Assembly (NCBI GenBank): GCA_947440715.1
Contig: CANETI010000206.1
Coordinates: 1 to 5,224, forward strand
DNA: 5,224 nt
From: Planctomycetota bacterium
GTDB lineage: Bacteria > Planctomycetota > UBA11346
Direction of reading: 5' to 3'
Below are positions 1 to 5,224 of this stretch, one piece after another. Made by a program: the position numbers and the translations under genes. Position 1 is the first letter of the stretch. Each line of letters starts with the position of its first letter. Under the pieces are notes generated by a model. The model had not been told where the DNA came from. It did no database searches and was given only the letters and a program-made list of their open reading frames with translations.

Positions 1-748
1 CCCAAATGGGTTTATCTTTCGCGTTTTTGTCGCGCCATTCGATTAAGCGAGTAATGCGAGTGGTATAATCGAGCAATTTTGGATCTTCGGGAAAACTCCG
101 ACGCCAGGTGGGCCAATTTTCGGTTTGCGCGTAGCTGTGAACATTAATGACGTCGTAAAGGTGTTCTAATCCTTGGACGCATGACATGGCTTTCATGTAG
201 TCGCCACTTTTATCTGCATCGGCGGCGCAGGTGACGATTTTCATTTTTGTATCACCATCGCGCAACCCCTTCGCCATGTTTTCAAACATGATGCGATAAT
301 CGGCATCGCTCCATTTTCCTGGTTCGTTGCCGATTTCGGCGGCATCAACTAAACCACTCGACGATGGGCCGAAGGCTTTGGCGAAAGCTAAACCATAAGC
401 GTGGGCGTCTTTGGGAACGTCTTTCCATTCTTCACGTTTCATCGACTCAAACATCAAACTGGCATTTATGTGATAACCCTTTTTTTTCCACGAGCCGTAG
501 ACGTGTGACCAATCAACGCGATTTTTGGCGAAAGGAAACGTGGTCGGTGTGCTGCTGTTGTCGCCTAAATCCCAACCGACTGGATGGTAATCGCGCACGA
601 CCGAGCAAACCGGGAGGTACAAATCAGGTTTGAATTGTACCGTGTGGCCGTTCACCCCGATGAAATCACGCATGAGCGGTTTGACGTGATCGGCGGCGAA
701 GACCACGCTGGCCAAACAGAGCAGCACGGTTGGAGTTAATAATTTCAT
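1..748 (-). CDS. Secreted glycoside hydrolase-like protein (clan GH-A type TIM barrel), 3' end beyond window
   Basis: The reading frame is open from an ATG at 748 to the window edge, giving 249 residues without a stop. The N-terminus is a classic signal peptide: Lys2, a hydrophobic stretch at about 3-17, then a VFA-A type cleavage site near residue 18, so the protein is exported. The motif EIGNEP (138-143) matches the strand-4 Asn-Glu of clan GH-A glycosidases, making Glu142 the likely acid/base. VINVHSYAQ (200-208) resembles the later strand with a conserved His. ENWPTWRRSFPEDP (210-223) and a WRDKNAKDKPIW segment precede the point where a (V/T)TEFG nucleophile strand would be expected, just outside the window. 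The substrate cannot be told; GH5, GH39 and GH79-like families are all possible. Start choice rests on the signal peptide and a GGAG eight bases upstream, which is buried in a hairpin. An A8 run (480-487) reads through in frame. Confidence 0.75.
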   Translation of the reverse strand, partial: MKLLTPTVLLCLASVVFAADHVKPLMRDFIGVNGHTVQFKPDLYLPVCSVVRDYHPVGWDLGDNSSTPTTFPFAKNRVDWSHVYGSWKKKGYHINASLMFESMKREEWKDVPKDAHAYGLAFAKAFGPSSSGLVDAAEIGNEPGKWSDADYRIMFENMAKGLRDGDTKMKIVTCAADADKSGDYMKAMSCVQGLEHLYDVINVHSYAQTENWPTWRRSFPEDPKLLDYTTRITRLIEWRDKNAKDKPIW

Positions 749-752
749 TGCA

Positions 753-780
753 GAATCTCCGTCTAGAAAAACGGAGATTC
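753..780 (-). promoter_or_regulatory. Perfect 10-bp hairpin enclosing the Shine-Dalgarno of the glycosidase gene
   Basis: GAATCTCCGT (753-762) and ACGGAGATTC (771-780) are exact reverse complements separated by an 8-base loop. Read on the minus strand, the 3' arm contains GGAG, placed 8 bases before the ATG at 748, and the hairpin ends 4 bases before that ATG. Folding of the mRNA would hide the ribosome binding site, so the element could act as a translational switch; as DNA it could equally be a dyad operator. The repeat is seen directly; the regulatory role is inferred. Confidence 0.6.
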
Positions 781-806
781 AATCACCATGTGACCCTGGG
801 AATAGC

Positions 807-876
807 GCAAGGTGCTAACGGAATTGGTCACTCAGGAAATCGCCGGACTTCCTGAGTACCCTGTTTAGCACTTTGC
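807..876. repeat. Nested inverted repeat between the glycosidase and DUF164 genes
   Basis: An outer arm, GCAAGGTGCTAA (807-818), pairs with TTAGCACTTTGC (865-876), 12 positions with a single G-T. It encloses an inner perfect stem, ACTCAGGAA (830-838) with TTCCTGAGT (849-857), 10-base loop; GGT (826-828) can also pair with ACC (858-860). It lies just after the DUF164 stop codon, so it may protect or end that transcript. No T-run follows on either strand, so it is not a standard intrinsic terminator. A small dispersed palindromic element is the alternative. Confidence 0.55.
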
Positions 877-896
877 TTAGCGCTTGTTTTAGCGCT
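861..896 (-). repeat. Three tandem copies of a 12-bp unit overlapping the DUF164 stop codon
   Basis: On the minus strand three adjacent units read AGCGCTAAAACA, AGCGCTAAGCAA and AGTGCTAAACAG, each starting AGYGCTAA. The first unit includes the last codon bases and the TAA stop (889-891) of the DUF164 gene; the third forms part of one arm of the nested inverted repeat. This looks like replication slippage around the gene end. Seen directly; any function is unknown. Confidence 0.5.
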
Positions 897-1620
897 TCTT
901 TACCGCTTCGCTTTTCGTGCCTTCATCAATGAACAGGATCGCGTTGCTGCCGGTATCAATGACCAACTTGCCCATGCGGATTTGTTCTAATTGATTCTGA
1001 CTAATCAAACTGCCATAAGCGGATGAGCGCGTTTTGGGATCAATGCGCATCAATGGCATTTTGTGGTGCGATTTAACCAAGCGTTCGTAGGCTTCTAAGA
1101 AAGCTGGATCAATACCTGCGCGTACTTCATCGTAGCGTTTTTGCAGCGTTTGCTCTTCTTCAGTTGGTTTTGCGGCAATAGCGTTGGCGGCGGCAATTTC
1201 TTCCGCTTTTGCACGAATCAGTGCGGCTTGTTCGGTCGCGGCTTTGGCTTTTGCTTCAAGCGCGGTTACTTTGTCCGATAATTCTTTGACGCTCGCTTCG
1301 CGATTCGATTTTTCCAACTTCGCGTTTTCGACGCCGTTGATGATCGCCATGTATTCTTTATTGGTCTTGGCGTTCATCTGTTGCGAGCGTAATTCAGTGA
1401 TGGATGCGTCGCAGCGCTCAACATCTTCGTTGTACTGCCGGATGAGTGCGCCCATCTTTGCGACTTCAGCGTTGGCAGTTGTTGCGGCATCTTCAGCCGC
1501 TTTGGCGGCGGCTGAGGCATCCGATACCTGACCAGACTGACCTTCGCGAGCGCGTTTTAACGTCAATCTTCGCTTGTCGATAATTTGTAGGTCAAGCAGG
1601 GCTTCTAAATTGGCGTTCAT
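889..1620 (-). CDS. DUF164 / zf-RING_7 family coiled-coil protein with a cysteine-less zinc ribbon
   Basis: The protein has 243 residues, the usual size for this family (relatives include CdsZ of Chlamydia and FlgZ/HP0958 of Helicobacter), and is probably cytoplasmic. Residues 1-165 are Ala/Glu/Lys-rich and predicted as a long antiparallel coiled coil; KTNKEYMAIINGVENAK (85-101) matches the family's conserved hairpin turn. The C-terminal 195-232 aligns with the family's C4 ribbon pattern CxxC-x3-L-x2-Q...C-x2-CGRILY, keeping Leu205, Gln208, the IRMG segment and ILF, but the four ligand positions are Arg198, Ala201, Asp222 and Ser225. The only Cys is Cys70, in the coil. Zinc binding is therefore unlikely. 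A start at 1722 would add 34 residues, but the ATG at 1620 has a strong GGAGGA and begins the family-like MNANLEALLDLQ. It is divergent from the kinase gene. The exact role is unknown. Confidence 0.8.
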   Translation of the reverse strand: MNANLEALLDLQIIDKRRLTLKRAREGQSGQVSDASAAAKAAEDAATTANAEVAKMGALIRQYNEDVERCDASITELRSQQMNAKTNKEYMAIINGVENAKLEKSNREASVKELSDKVTALEAKAKAATEQAALIRAKAEEIAAANAIAAKPTEEEQTLQKRYDEVRAGIDPAFLEAYERLVKSHHKMPLMRIDPKTRSSAYGSLISQNQLEQIRMGKLVIDTGSNAILFIDEGTKSEAVKKR

Positions 1621-1629
1621 AGCACGGAT

Positions 1630-1635
1630 TCCTCC
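1630..1635 (-). promoter_or_regulatory. Ribosome binding site that sets the DUF164 start
   Basis: On the minus strand GGAGGA lies 9 bases before the ATG at 1620, an almost ideal Shine-Dalgarno. It favours that start over the in-frame ATG at 1722. Confidence 0.75.
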
Positions 1636-1641
1636 GGGCTG

Positions 1642-1672
1642 GGTATACTCATGCCCAAGTGCAAATGACCAA
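1642..1672 (-). promoter_or_regulatory. Weak candidate promoter for the DUF164 gene
   Basis: On the minus strand TTGGTC (1672-1667) and TATACC (1647-1642) are separated by 19 bases and lie just upstream of the ribosome binding site. The matches to sigma-70 consensus are partial and the spacer is long, so this is a tentative call. Confidence 0.2.
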
Positions 1673-1719
1673 GGGGAAATTCTCAGAATGCCACGATGAC
1701 CATCATAACGTGGGTTAGG

Positions 1720-1736
1720 CACGGATTTTTCCCGTG
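1720..1736. repeat. Small inverted repeat in the divergent control region
   Basis: CACGG (1720-1724) and CCGTG (1732-1736) form a 5-bp stem with a 7-base T-rich loop, 11 bases upstream of the kinase -35 box. A second 5-bp dyad, CCACG/CGTGG (1691-1695, 1709-1713), lies beside it. The pair could be a regulator site, but the arms are short and may be chance. Confidence 0.25.
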
Positions 1737-1747
1737 GTCGTCGGCAA

Positions 1748-1776
1748 TTGACCTATCCGACCGTCAGGCGCATAGT
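1748..1776 (+). promoter_or_regulatory. Sigma-70-type promoter for the Ser/Thr kinase gene
   Basis: TTGACC (1748-1753, 5 of 6 consensus bases) and CATAGT (1771-1776, 4 of 6) are separated by exactly 17 bases. Transcription would start near 1783, leaving a leader of about 90 bases before the preferred kinase start at 1875. It is the best promoter-like sequence in the gap between the two divergent genes. It is a match by eye only. Confidence 0.5.
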
Positions 1777-1865
1777 GCCGCCCATCCCGCATGAGCTGGG
1801 TAAAGATCGGTTGCCGGACTGGTTCCTCAGATCGGCGATTCAATTGCTCGACCGTTAACTCGGTG

Positions 1866-1871
1866 AAAGGA
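1866..1871 (+). promoter_or_regulatory. Ribosome binding site supporting the kinase start at 1875
   Basis: AAAGGA lies 3 bases before the ATG at 1875, slightly close but usable. The upstream in-frame ATG at 1791 has no purine-rich site before it and would sit almost at the predicted transcript start. Confidence 0.5.
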
Positions 1872-1874
1872 CGT

Positions 1875-3863
1875 ATGGCTCAAGCCGCAGATGTAGTGCT
1901 GCCATCACGTGCTGACGATCACGACTATCCCATGGTTGGTGAAACGTTGGGGCTCTGGCGTCTCGTCCGAGGTTTGGGTCGAGGCGGCATGGGCGAAGTT
2001 TACGAAGCGGAATACGACTACATTCATTTATTATCCCTGCGCTACACTATCGAACAGCGCGATATGATTCGTCAAGAATTGGCCGCCATCACCCGCACGG
2101 ATCAGGCATTACTCGCGGGCGATATGTTGGGTACGAATTTGCCGTCTGAAGCCCGCTTCGCGATTAAAATTTGTAATGCACGTAACGGCACTGCCGGACA
2201 TAAACGATTTTTAATGGAAGCCGAAGTCGCCCAGCGCTTAGGTGATCACCCGTATATCGTCACGGTGCACGCGGTTAATGGTGGATTGGACGAAGACCAT
2301 GGGCCGGCACGGCGTTTAGATTTAGATCGCGGCAAATATCGTGACGTGGCTTTTATGGTCATGGATTTAGCGACACGCACTTATGATCATTGTAAGCTGA
2401 CGGTCATGGAAACGGTGCACGTGGTGCGCTGTATTGCCACCGCGCTCGACCATGCGCATCGTCACGGGATTATTCATCGTGACTTAAAACCAGAAAATAT
2501 TTTAGGCCCAGTAGAACATCCGTTGCTGACTGACTTTGGTATTGCCAAAGAAATGGACCAAACGGACGGCCTGACTCGTACCGGACAAATTATTGGCACG
2601 CTGGATTACATGTCGCCAGAGCAAGCCACCGATGCAAAACGCGTCGATCATCGCAGTGATGTGTATTCGTTGGGTGTGGTGTTATACGAAATGTCCACGC
2701 AAGGATGCTTGCCTTATTCGCATAAACTAGATCGCGATACCTGTTTGGCGGCGATTCGCAGCGAACGTTACGAACCGCGTTGGCCACGCGAATATAAACT
2801 CGAATTCCCTATTTCGTTGGAACGCATCATCTTAAAAGCCATGTCTCACCGCATGGAAGATCGTTATCAGGGGATGAGCGAATTTATCACTGATTTAGAT
2901 CGCTTTGCTCGGGGCGAACGCATTCCATTTCTTGGTCGAGTTAAAGTAAATAGTTGGTTGCGTTTCCAATTGCGTCGTCGTCCGCGTTTGATCTGGGGCG
3001 TGGGCATTTTGTTGTCGCTGGTGTTGATAATCGTTACTTTCTTTTGGGCTCAGCAAGCGTTGGACTCTCGTCGCTGGGAATTAAAAGCGAAACTCGATAA
3101 ACTCGAATTAGTGGTCAAAGCGGTTGAAGAGCGCAAAATTGCCCAGGCTGGTCGCGAAGAACTTAAAGATATTGCCTTGTTGGACGAAACCTTGCGTCTA
3201 ACGCCGAAGGAAAGTTACACCGCCGAACGTAAACGTCGCGCTGAACTAGCTAAACGTATGGAGAACAGCCGTTTCTTGCGCGCACGTTTTTCTGGACGGC
3301 TTGGCAGTCGCGAATTAACCGCAGCGGAATGTCTGCAATCAAAAGAACAACTGCAAATAGCGGCTAATTATCTAGATCCACAATGGACGCTGGATGGCAC
3401 TGATGGATTATTAGTTTTAGATTCGCTCATCTTGAAAATGGAACCATACGGCACAGGCACCGTGTACTGTTATGTGCATGTCACCAGCACCGATGGTTTC
3501 AAATTCCATATTCGCGAACGCGAAGACGCCCGTCACGTCACCACGTGGGGAATTACGCAAGGACAAGTGGTTCTCGCTACGCGTGAAGATGAAAAACCCA
3601 TCGAGGTTTTACACAGCGAGACGTTGGCCCCGAATCGTCCAGCCTATGATATTAGCATCTTTATTGAGCTAACGCCTACCGGTATTCGTTCGTGGTGGCC
3701 ATTCGCCGATTCGATTAAGGAATTTAGTTTCCCTGATAAACGTGGTCTGCGCGCAGGTGCTGCTGCGACGTTGGAAATGACCCTGCCCAAAGACAGTAAA
3801 ATTCGCGCCATAGAAATCTGGCCCGAACGCGCACCGTTTGGTAGTGAGCCGAAGAAAAAATAG
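1875..3863 (+). CDS. Transmembrane Hanks-type Ser/Thr protein kinase (PknB-like) with N-lobe insert and beta-rich C-terminal tail
   Basis: The product has 662 residues from the ATG at 1875; an upstream ATG at 1791 adds 28 non-family residues and lacks a ribosome site. The cytoplasmic kinase domain spans about 26-345 and has every key element: glycine loop LGRGGMGEVY (34-43), catalytic Lys98 in FAIK, helix-C Glu115, HRDLKPEN (201-208) with Asp203, DFG (220-222), SPE (247-249), Asp262 in SDVYSLG and the subdomain XI Arg330. It should be an active ATP-dependent kinase. Between the glycine loop and Lys98 lies an extra stretch of about 40 residues (50-92), unusual for this family. A basic RRRPR stretch is followed by one membrane helix (371-393), giving an outside C-terminus. 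Residues 394-465 are a charged helical stalk; 466-650 are beta-rich and possibly jelly-roll/LamG-like, a candidate ligand or cell-wall sensing domain, but I cannot name a family. Substrates are unknown. Confidence 0.93.
   Translation: MAQAADVVLPSRADDHDYPMVGETLGLWRLVRGLGRGGMGEVYEAEYDYIHLLSLRYTIEQRDMIRQELAAITRTDQALLAGDMLGTNLPSEARFAIKICNARNGTAGHKRFLMEAEVAQRLGDHPYIVTVHAVNGGLDEDHGPARRLDLDRGKYRDVAFMVMDLATRTYDHCKLTVMETVHVVRCIATALDHAHRHGIIHRDLKPENILGPVEHPLLTDFGIAKEMDQTDGLTRTGQIIGTLDYMSPEQATDAKRVDHRSDVYSLGVVLYEMSTQGCLPYSHKLDRDTCLAAIRSERYEPRWPREYKLEFPISLERIILKAMSHRMEDRYQGMSEFITDLDRFARGERIPFLGRVKVNSWLRFQLRRRPRLIWGVGILLSLVLIIVTFFWAQQALDSRRWELKAKLDKLELVVKAVEERKIAQAGREELKDIALLDETLRLTPKESYTAERKRRAELAKRMENSRFLRARFSGRLGSRELTAAECLQSKEQLQIAANYLDPQWTLDGTDGLLVLDSLILKMEPYGTGTVYCYVHVTSTDGFKFHIREREDARHVTTWGITQGQVVLATREDEKPIEVLHSETLAPNRPAYDISIFIELTPTGIRSWWPFADSIKEFSFPDKRGLRAGAAATLEMTLPKDSKIRAIEIWPERAPFGSEPKKK
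2022..2150 (+). other. Region encoding the kinase N-lobe insert
   Basis: This stretch encodes kinase residues 50-92, between the glycine loop and the catalytic Lys98. In PknB the corresponding distance from the loop Val to the Lys is about 15 residues; here Val42 to Lys98 is 56. The insert looks helical (YTIEQRDMIRQELAAI and following) and contains no Cys, so it is not a metal-binding module. It sits where beta-2 meets beta-3. Confidence 0.6.
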
Positions 3864-3889
3864 CGCGCCCAAGAATAAAGGGAGCAAAA

Positions 3890-3902
3890 CCATTTCTAAT
3901 GG
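3890..3902 (+). terminator. Weak hairpin after the kinase stop codon
   Basis: CCATT (3890-3894) and AATGG (3898-3902) form a 5-bp AT-rich stem with a 3-base loop, 26 bases past the kinase stop, followed by AATATTAA rather than a T-run. It is the only hairpin close to the gene end, but too weak for a confident terminator. Confidence 0.2.
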
Positions 3903-4157
3903 AATATTAATGACGCTCTCTCGTTAGTCGGCGCAAGAACTATAAGGAAATTGGTTGCAGGTGACGTGTCTGTTGGACGAAGCAAATCGGGTAGAAAGGA
4001 AGAGAAGCAAAAAGGCAGATCCTGTGGTCTGTCCTTTCCTGATTCATTAGTGACTGTTGGACCGGGGAATTTTACTGCTCCTAGCGATGGGGGTTGGGTA
4101 GCTGGAAAGCGCTAAAAAGATGGCTTTGATACTTCTGCACTCAACCTGACAGGATAA

Positions 4158-4186
4158 TTGGTCTACCTGTTAACCCGACTGATAAT
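4158..4186 (+). promoter_or_regulatory. Candidate sigma-70-type promoter for the lactonase gene
   Basis: TTGGTC (4158-4163) and GATAAT (4181-4186, 5 of 6 consensus bases) are separated by 17 bases. Transcription would begin near 4193, about 54 bases before the ATG at 4247. The -35 box is weak. It lies in the only gap upstream of the gene and has the right orientation. Confidence 0.35.
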
Positions 4187-4227
4187 CCTTACGCACATAA
4201 GACATTTAGGCGCTTGTTTGACGCTTG

Positions 4228-4245
4228 GCGGCAATACTCTGCCGC
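4228..4245 (+). promoter_or_regulatory. Hairpin abutting the lactonase start codon
   Basis: GCGGCA (4228-4233) and TGCCGC (4240-4245) are exact reverse complements with a 6-base loop, ending one base before the ATG at 4247. No Shine-Dalgarno is visible in front of that ATG. The stem is GC-rich and would occupy the ribosome landing area, so it may lower translation; alternatively initiation uses the in-frame ATG at 4277. Confidence 0.4.
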
Positions 4246-4246
4246 G

Positions 4247-5224
4247 ATGATCAAAAACAGTCTTTTCACATCGGCGATGATCGCTTGTAGCGTCGTGGTT
4301 TTTTTTGCCTTAAGCGGCACAACCAACAGCAAGCGCAGCCGACAATTATTTTATTTATATTAGTGGTAGTGATCCGACGGCTGATACTATTCATTGTTAC
4401 CATTTAGATCCGGCGACAGAAACATTTTCATTGGTGAGCAAATCCGCGGGAGGCACCAGTCCCGGTTATTTAGCTTGGTCGCCTAATCGGTCATATTTGT
4501 TTGCTCTAAATAGTAGAGCAACAGGGATCACTGGTGGAGCCGTTAAATCATTCAGCATTAACCCCAGTGATGGAAAGTTGACATTAATAAATACTGAGAG
4601 TACAGGTGGAGAAGGACCCGCGCATTTGTGCGTACACCCAAGCGGAAAATTTGTTTTTGTTGCTCATTATGGTAGTGGTCACGTGGCTTCGATTCCGGTG
4701 AATGCCAATGGCACATTAGATACGGCGACCACGGTGTTGCCCGTGGCTCCTGTGGGATATACGCCCAGCAAACCTGGTGTGTTTGGTCCCAATGCTCATA
4801 TGGTTATGACCAACAAATCGGGGACTCGTTTATACGTGCCGTGCTTGGATTATGATTATGTCGCTATCTACAACATTAATGCGACCACCGGAGCGTTAAC
4901 CCCCAACGCACCTGCAACCGCTGTCGTGGATAGCATAACTAGCTCGCGTCCTGGTCCACGGCACATGGCCTTTAGTGCCGATGAAAAATATGCCTACGTC
5001 ATCAATGAGCTCAATTCGACGATGACTAAATTTAATCACAACACGACGACCGGTGCGATGACGGCTCAAACAAGTTTGAGTACCCTATCGACGGGAAGCC
5101 ATTCAGATTATACGGCAGCACATGTGGCCGTATCGCCGGATAATCGTACTTTATATGGATCGAATCGGGAAAAAATACATACCGGTCGCAGTAGTATTGC
5201 GTCTTATCGCATTGATCAGATGAC
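4247..5224 (+). CDS. Secreted lactonase-family beta-propeller protein (6-phosphogluconolactonase type), frameshifted near its N-terminus, 3' end beyond window
   Basis: From about 4344 to the window edge one frame encodes an unmistakable seven-bladed propeller of the Lactonase_7 family (PF10282), which includes Pgl/YbhE enzymes that hydrolyse 6-phosphogluconolactone. Family landmarks are the first-blade NYFIYISG and YHLDPATETF, GEGPAHLCVHPSGKFVFVAHY, GPNAHMV, and the signature RPGPRHMAFSADEKYAYVINE followed by STLSTG and VAVSPDNRTLYGSNR; the last blade lies outside. The signal peptide (from ATG 4247, hydrophobic ACSVVVFFALSG) is in a different frame that stops at TAG 4361, while the propeller frame has TAA at 4311-4313. 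Removing one base near 4314-4317 joins them into ...FALSAQPTASA-ADNYFIYISG, a perfect exported N-terminus. So this is either a single-base error in the sequence or a recent inactivating mutation. In an exported protein the cytosolic pentose-phosphate role is doubtful. If read as intact, a downstream start (GTG at 4434) would remove the first blade. Confidence 0.8.
4314..4360 (+). other. Frameshift interval in the lactonase gene
   Basis: The propeller frame is closed at 4311-4313 (TAA) and the signal-peptide frame at 4361-4363 (TAG), so the change of frame must fall between them. One surplus base at AGCGGCAC (4313-4320) is the simplest explanation, because deleting a G restores a signal peptidase site (ASA-AD). 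The T8 run at 4299-4306 cannot be the sole cause, as it lies upstream of the blocking TAA. Confidence 0.65.

Larger units (their letters stand above)
3864..4246. other. Intergenic region of 383 bp between the kinase and lactonase genes
   Basis: I see no convincing gene here. A plus-strand frame is open from 3900 to about 4115 (roughly 70 codons) and its complement is also open, but it lacks an ATG, a ribosome site and any recognisable motif. A further in-frame stretch ends at two stops. It holds a weak hairpin after the kinase stop (3890-3902), a GAAAGGA/TCCTTTC dyad (3994-4000, 4032-4038) around a purine-rich tract, a candidate promoter (4158-4186) and a hairpin touching the lactonase ATG. 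No tRNA, known riboswitch or insertion-sequence end is recognisable. It could be decayed coding DNA. Confidence 0.4.

Noticed and set aside
480..487. A8 run on the coding strand of the glycosidase as a programmed frameshift site
   Set aside because: The frame is continuous and motif-consistent on both sides, and the alternative frame gives no meaningful product.
364..633. Plus-strand frame of 89 codons
   Set aside because: It lies antisense to the glycosidase coding region, is rich in Arg, Trp and Cys with no motif or ribosome site, and is a shadow of that gene.
1184..1531. Plus-strand Ala/Ser-rich frame of 115 codons
   Set aside because: It is the complement of the Ala-rich coiled-coil part of the DUF164 gene; its composition follows from that and it has no ribosome site.
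1621..1722. Longer DUF164 start at 1722
   Set aside because: The added 34 residues are not family-like, and a strong GGAGGA precedes the ATG at 1620.
1791..1874. Longer kinase start at ATG 1791 (28 extra residues)
   Set aside because: It has no Shine-Dalgarno, lies about 8 bases from the predicted transcript start, and the added residues look non-family; ATG 1875 has AAAGGA.
2590..2787. Minus-strand frame inside the kinase gene
   Set aside because: It is antisense to kinase motifs SPE and SDVYSLG and has no features of its own.
3472..3893. Plus-strand (3472-3672) and minus-strand (3669-3893) frames over the kinase 3' end
   Set aside because: Both overlap the well-supported kinase frame and show no family motifs; the minus one starts within the intergenic gap without a ribosome site.
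4210..4219. GCGCTTGTTT shared with 880-889
   Set aside because: Ten bases of match with little flanking similarity; not enough to claim a dispersed repeat.
4218..4238. TTGACG followed by AATACT as a lactonase promoter
   Set aside because: The spacing is only about 9 bases, and no -10 box occurs at 16-18 bases.
4299..4306. T8 run as the cause of the lactonase frameshift
   Set aside because: A stop in the propeller frame (4311-4313) lies downstream of it, so slippage there alone cannot join signal peptide and propeller.

Overview
The window looks like bacterial chromosome with roughly balanced base composition. It carries four protein genes and no recognisable rRNA, tRNA, CRISPR array or transposase. 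A secreted glycosidase-type protein, a receptor-type Hanks Ser/Thr kinase with a long extracytoplasmic tail, and a DUF164 coiled-coil protein together fit the PVC group (Verrucomicrobia, Lentisphaerae, Planctomycetes). That assignment is an inference from gene content, not a phylogenetic result.

Layout, left to right. (1) Positions 1-748, minus strand: the N-terminal 249 residues of a secreted clan GH-A-like glycoside hydrolase, running off the left edge just before its expected nucleophile. Its Shine-Dalgarno sequence lies inside a perfect 10-bp hairpin at 753-780. (2) Positions 749-888: a short intergenic stretch with a nested inverted repeat (807-876) and a 12-bp tandem repeat (861-896) that runs into the stop codon of the next gene. 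(3) Positions 889-1620, minus strand: a DUF164 / zf-RING_7 family coiled-coil protein in which all four zinc-ligand cysteines are replaced. (4) Positions 1621-1874: a divergent control region with a good sigma-70-type promoter facing right. (5) Positions 1875-3863, plus strand: a 662-residue transmembrane Ser/Thr protein kinase with an intact catalytic core, an unusual insert of about 40 residues in the N-lobe, one membrane span, a charged helical stalk and a beta-rich C-terminal domain of unknown type. (6) Positions 3864-4246: a 383-bp gap with small hairpins, a candidate promoter and no convincing gene. (7) Positions 4247-5224, plus strand: a secreted seven-bladed-propeller lactonase-family protein (6-phosphogluconolactonase type). 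Its signal peptide and propeller lie in different frames, and it runs off the right edge.

The four genes do not form an evident pathway. The two outer genes encode exported carbohydrate-related proteins. The two inner genes are divergent and share a control region, so co-regulation of the kinase and the DUF164 protein is possible but unproven. The most useful points to re-examine are the lactonase frameshift, the hairpin over the glycosidase ribosome binding site, the cysteine-less zinc ribbon, and the kinase insert and tail. I did not find a clear new multi-gene system.
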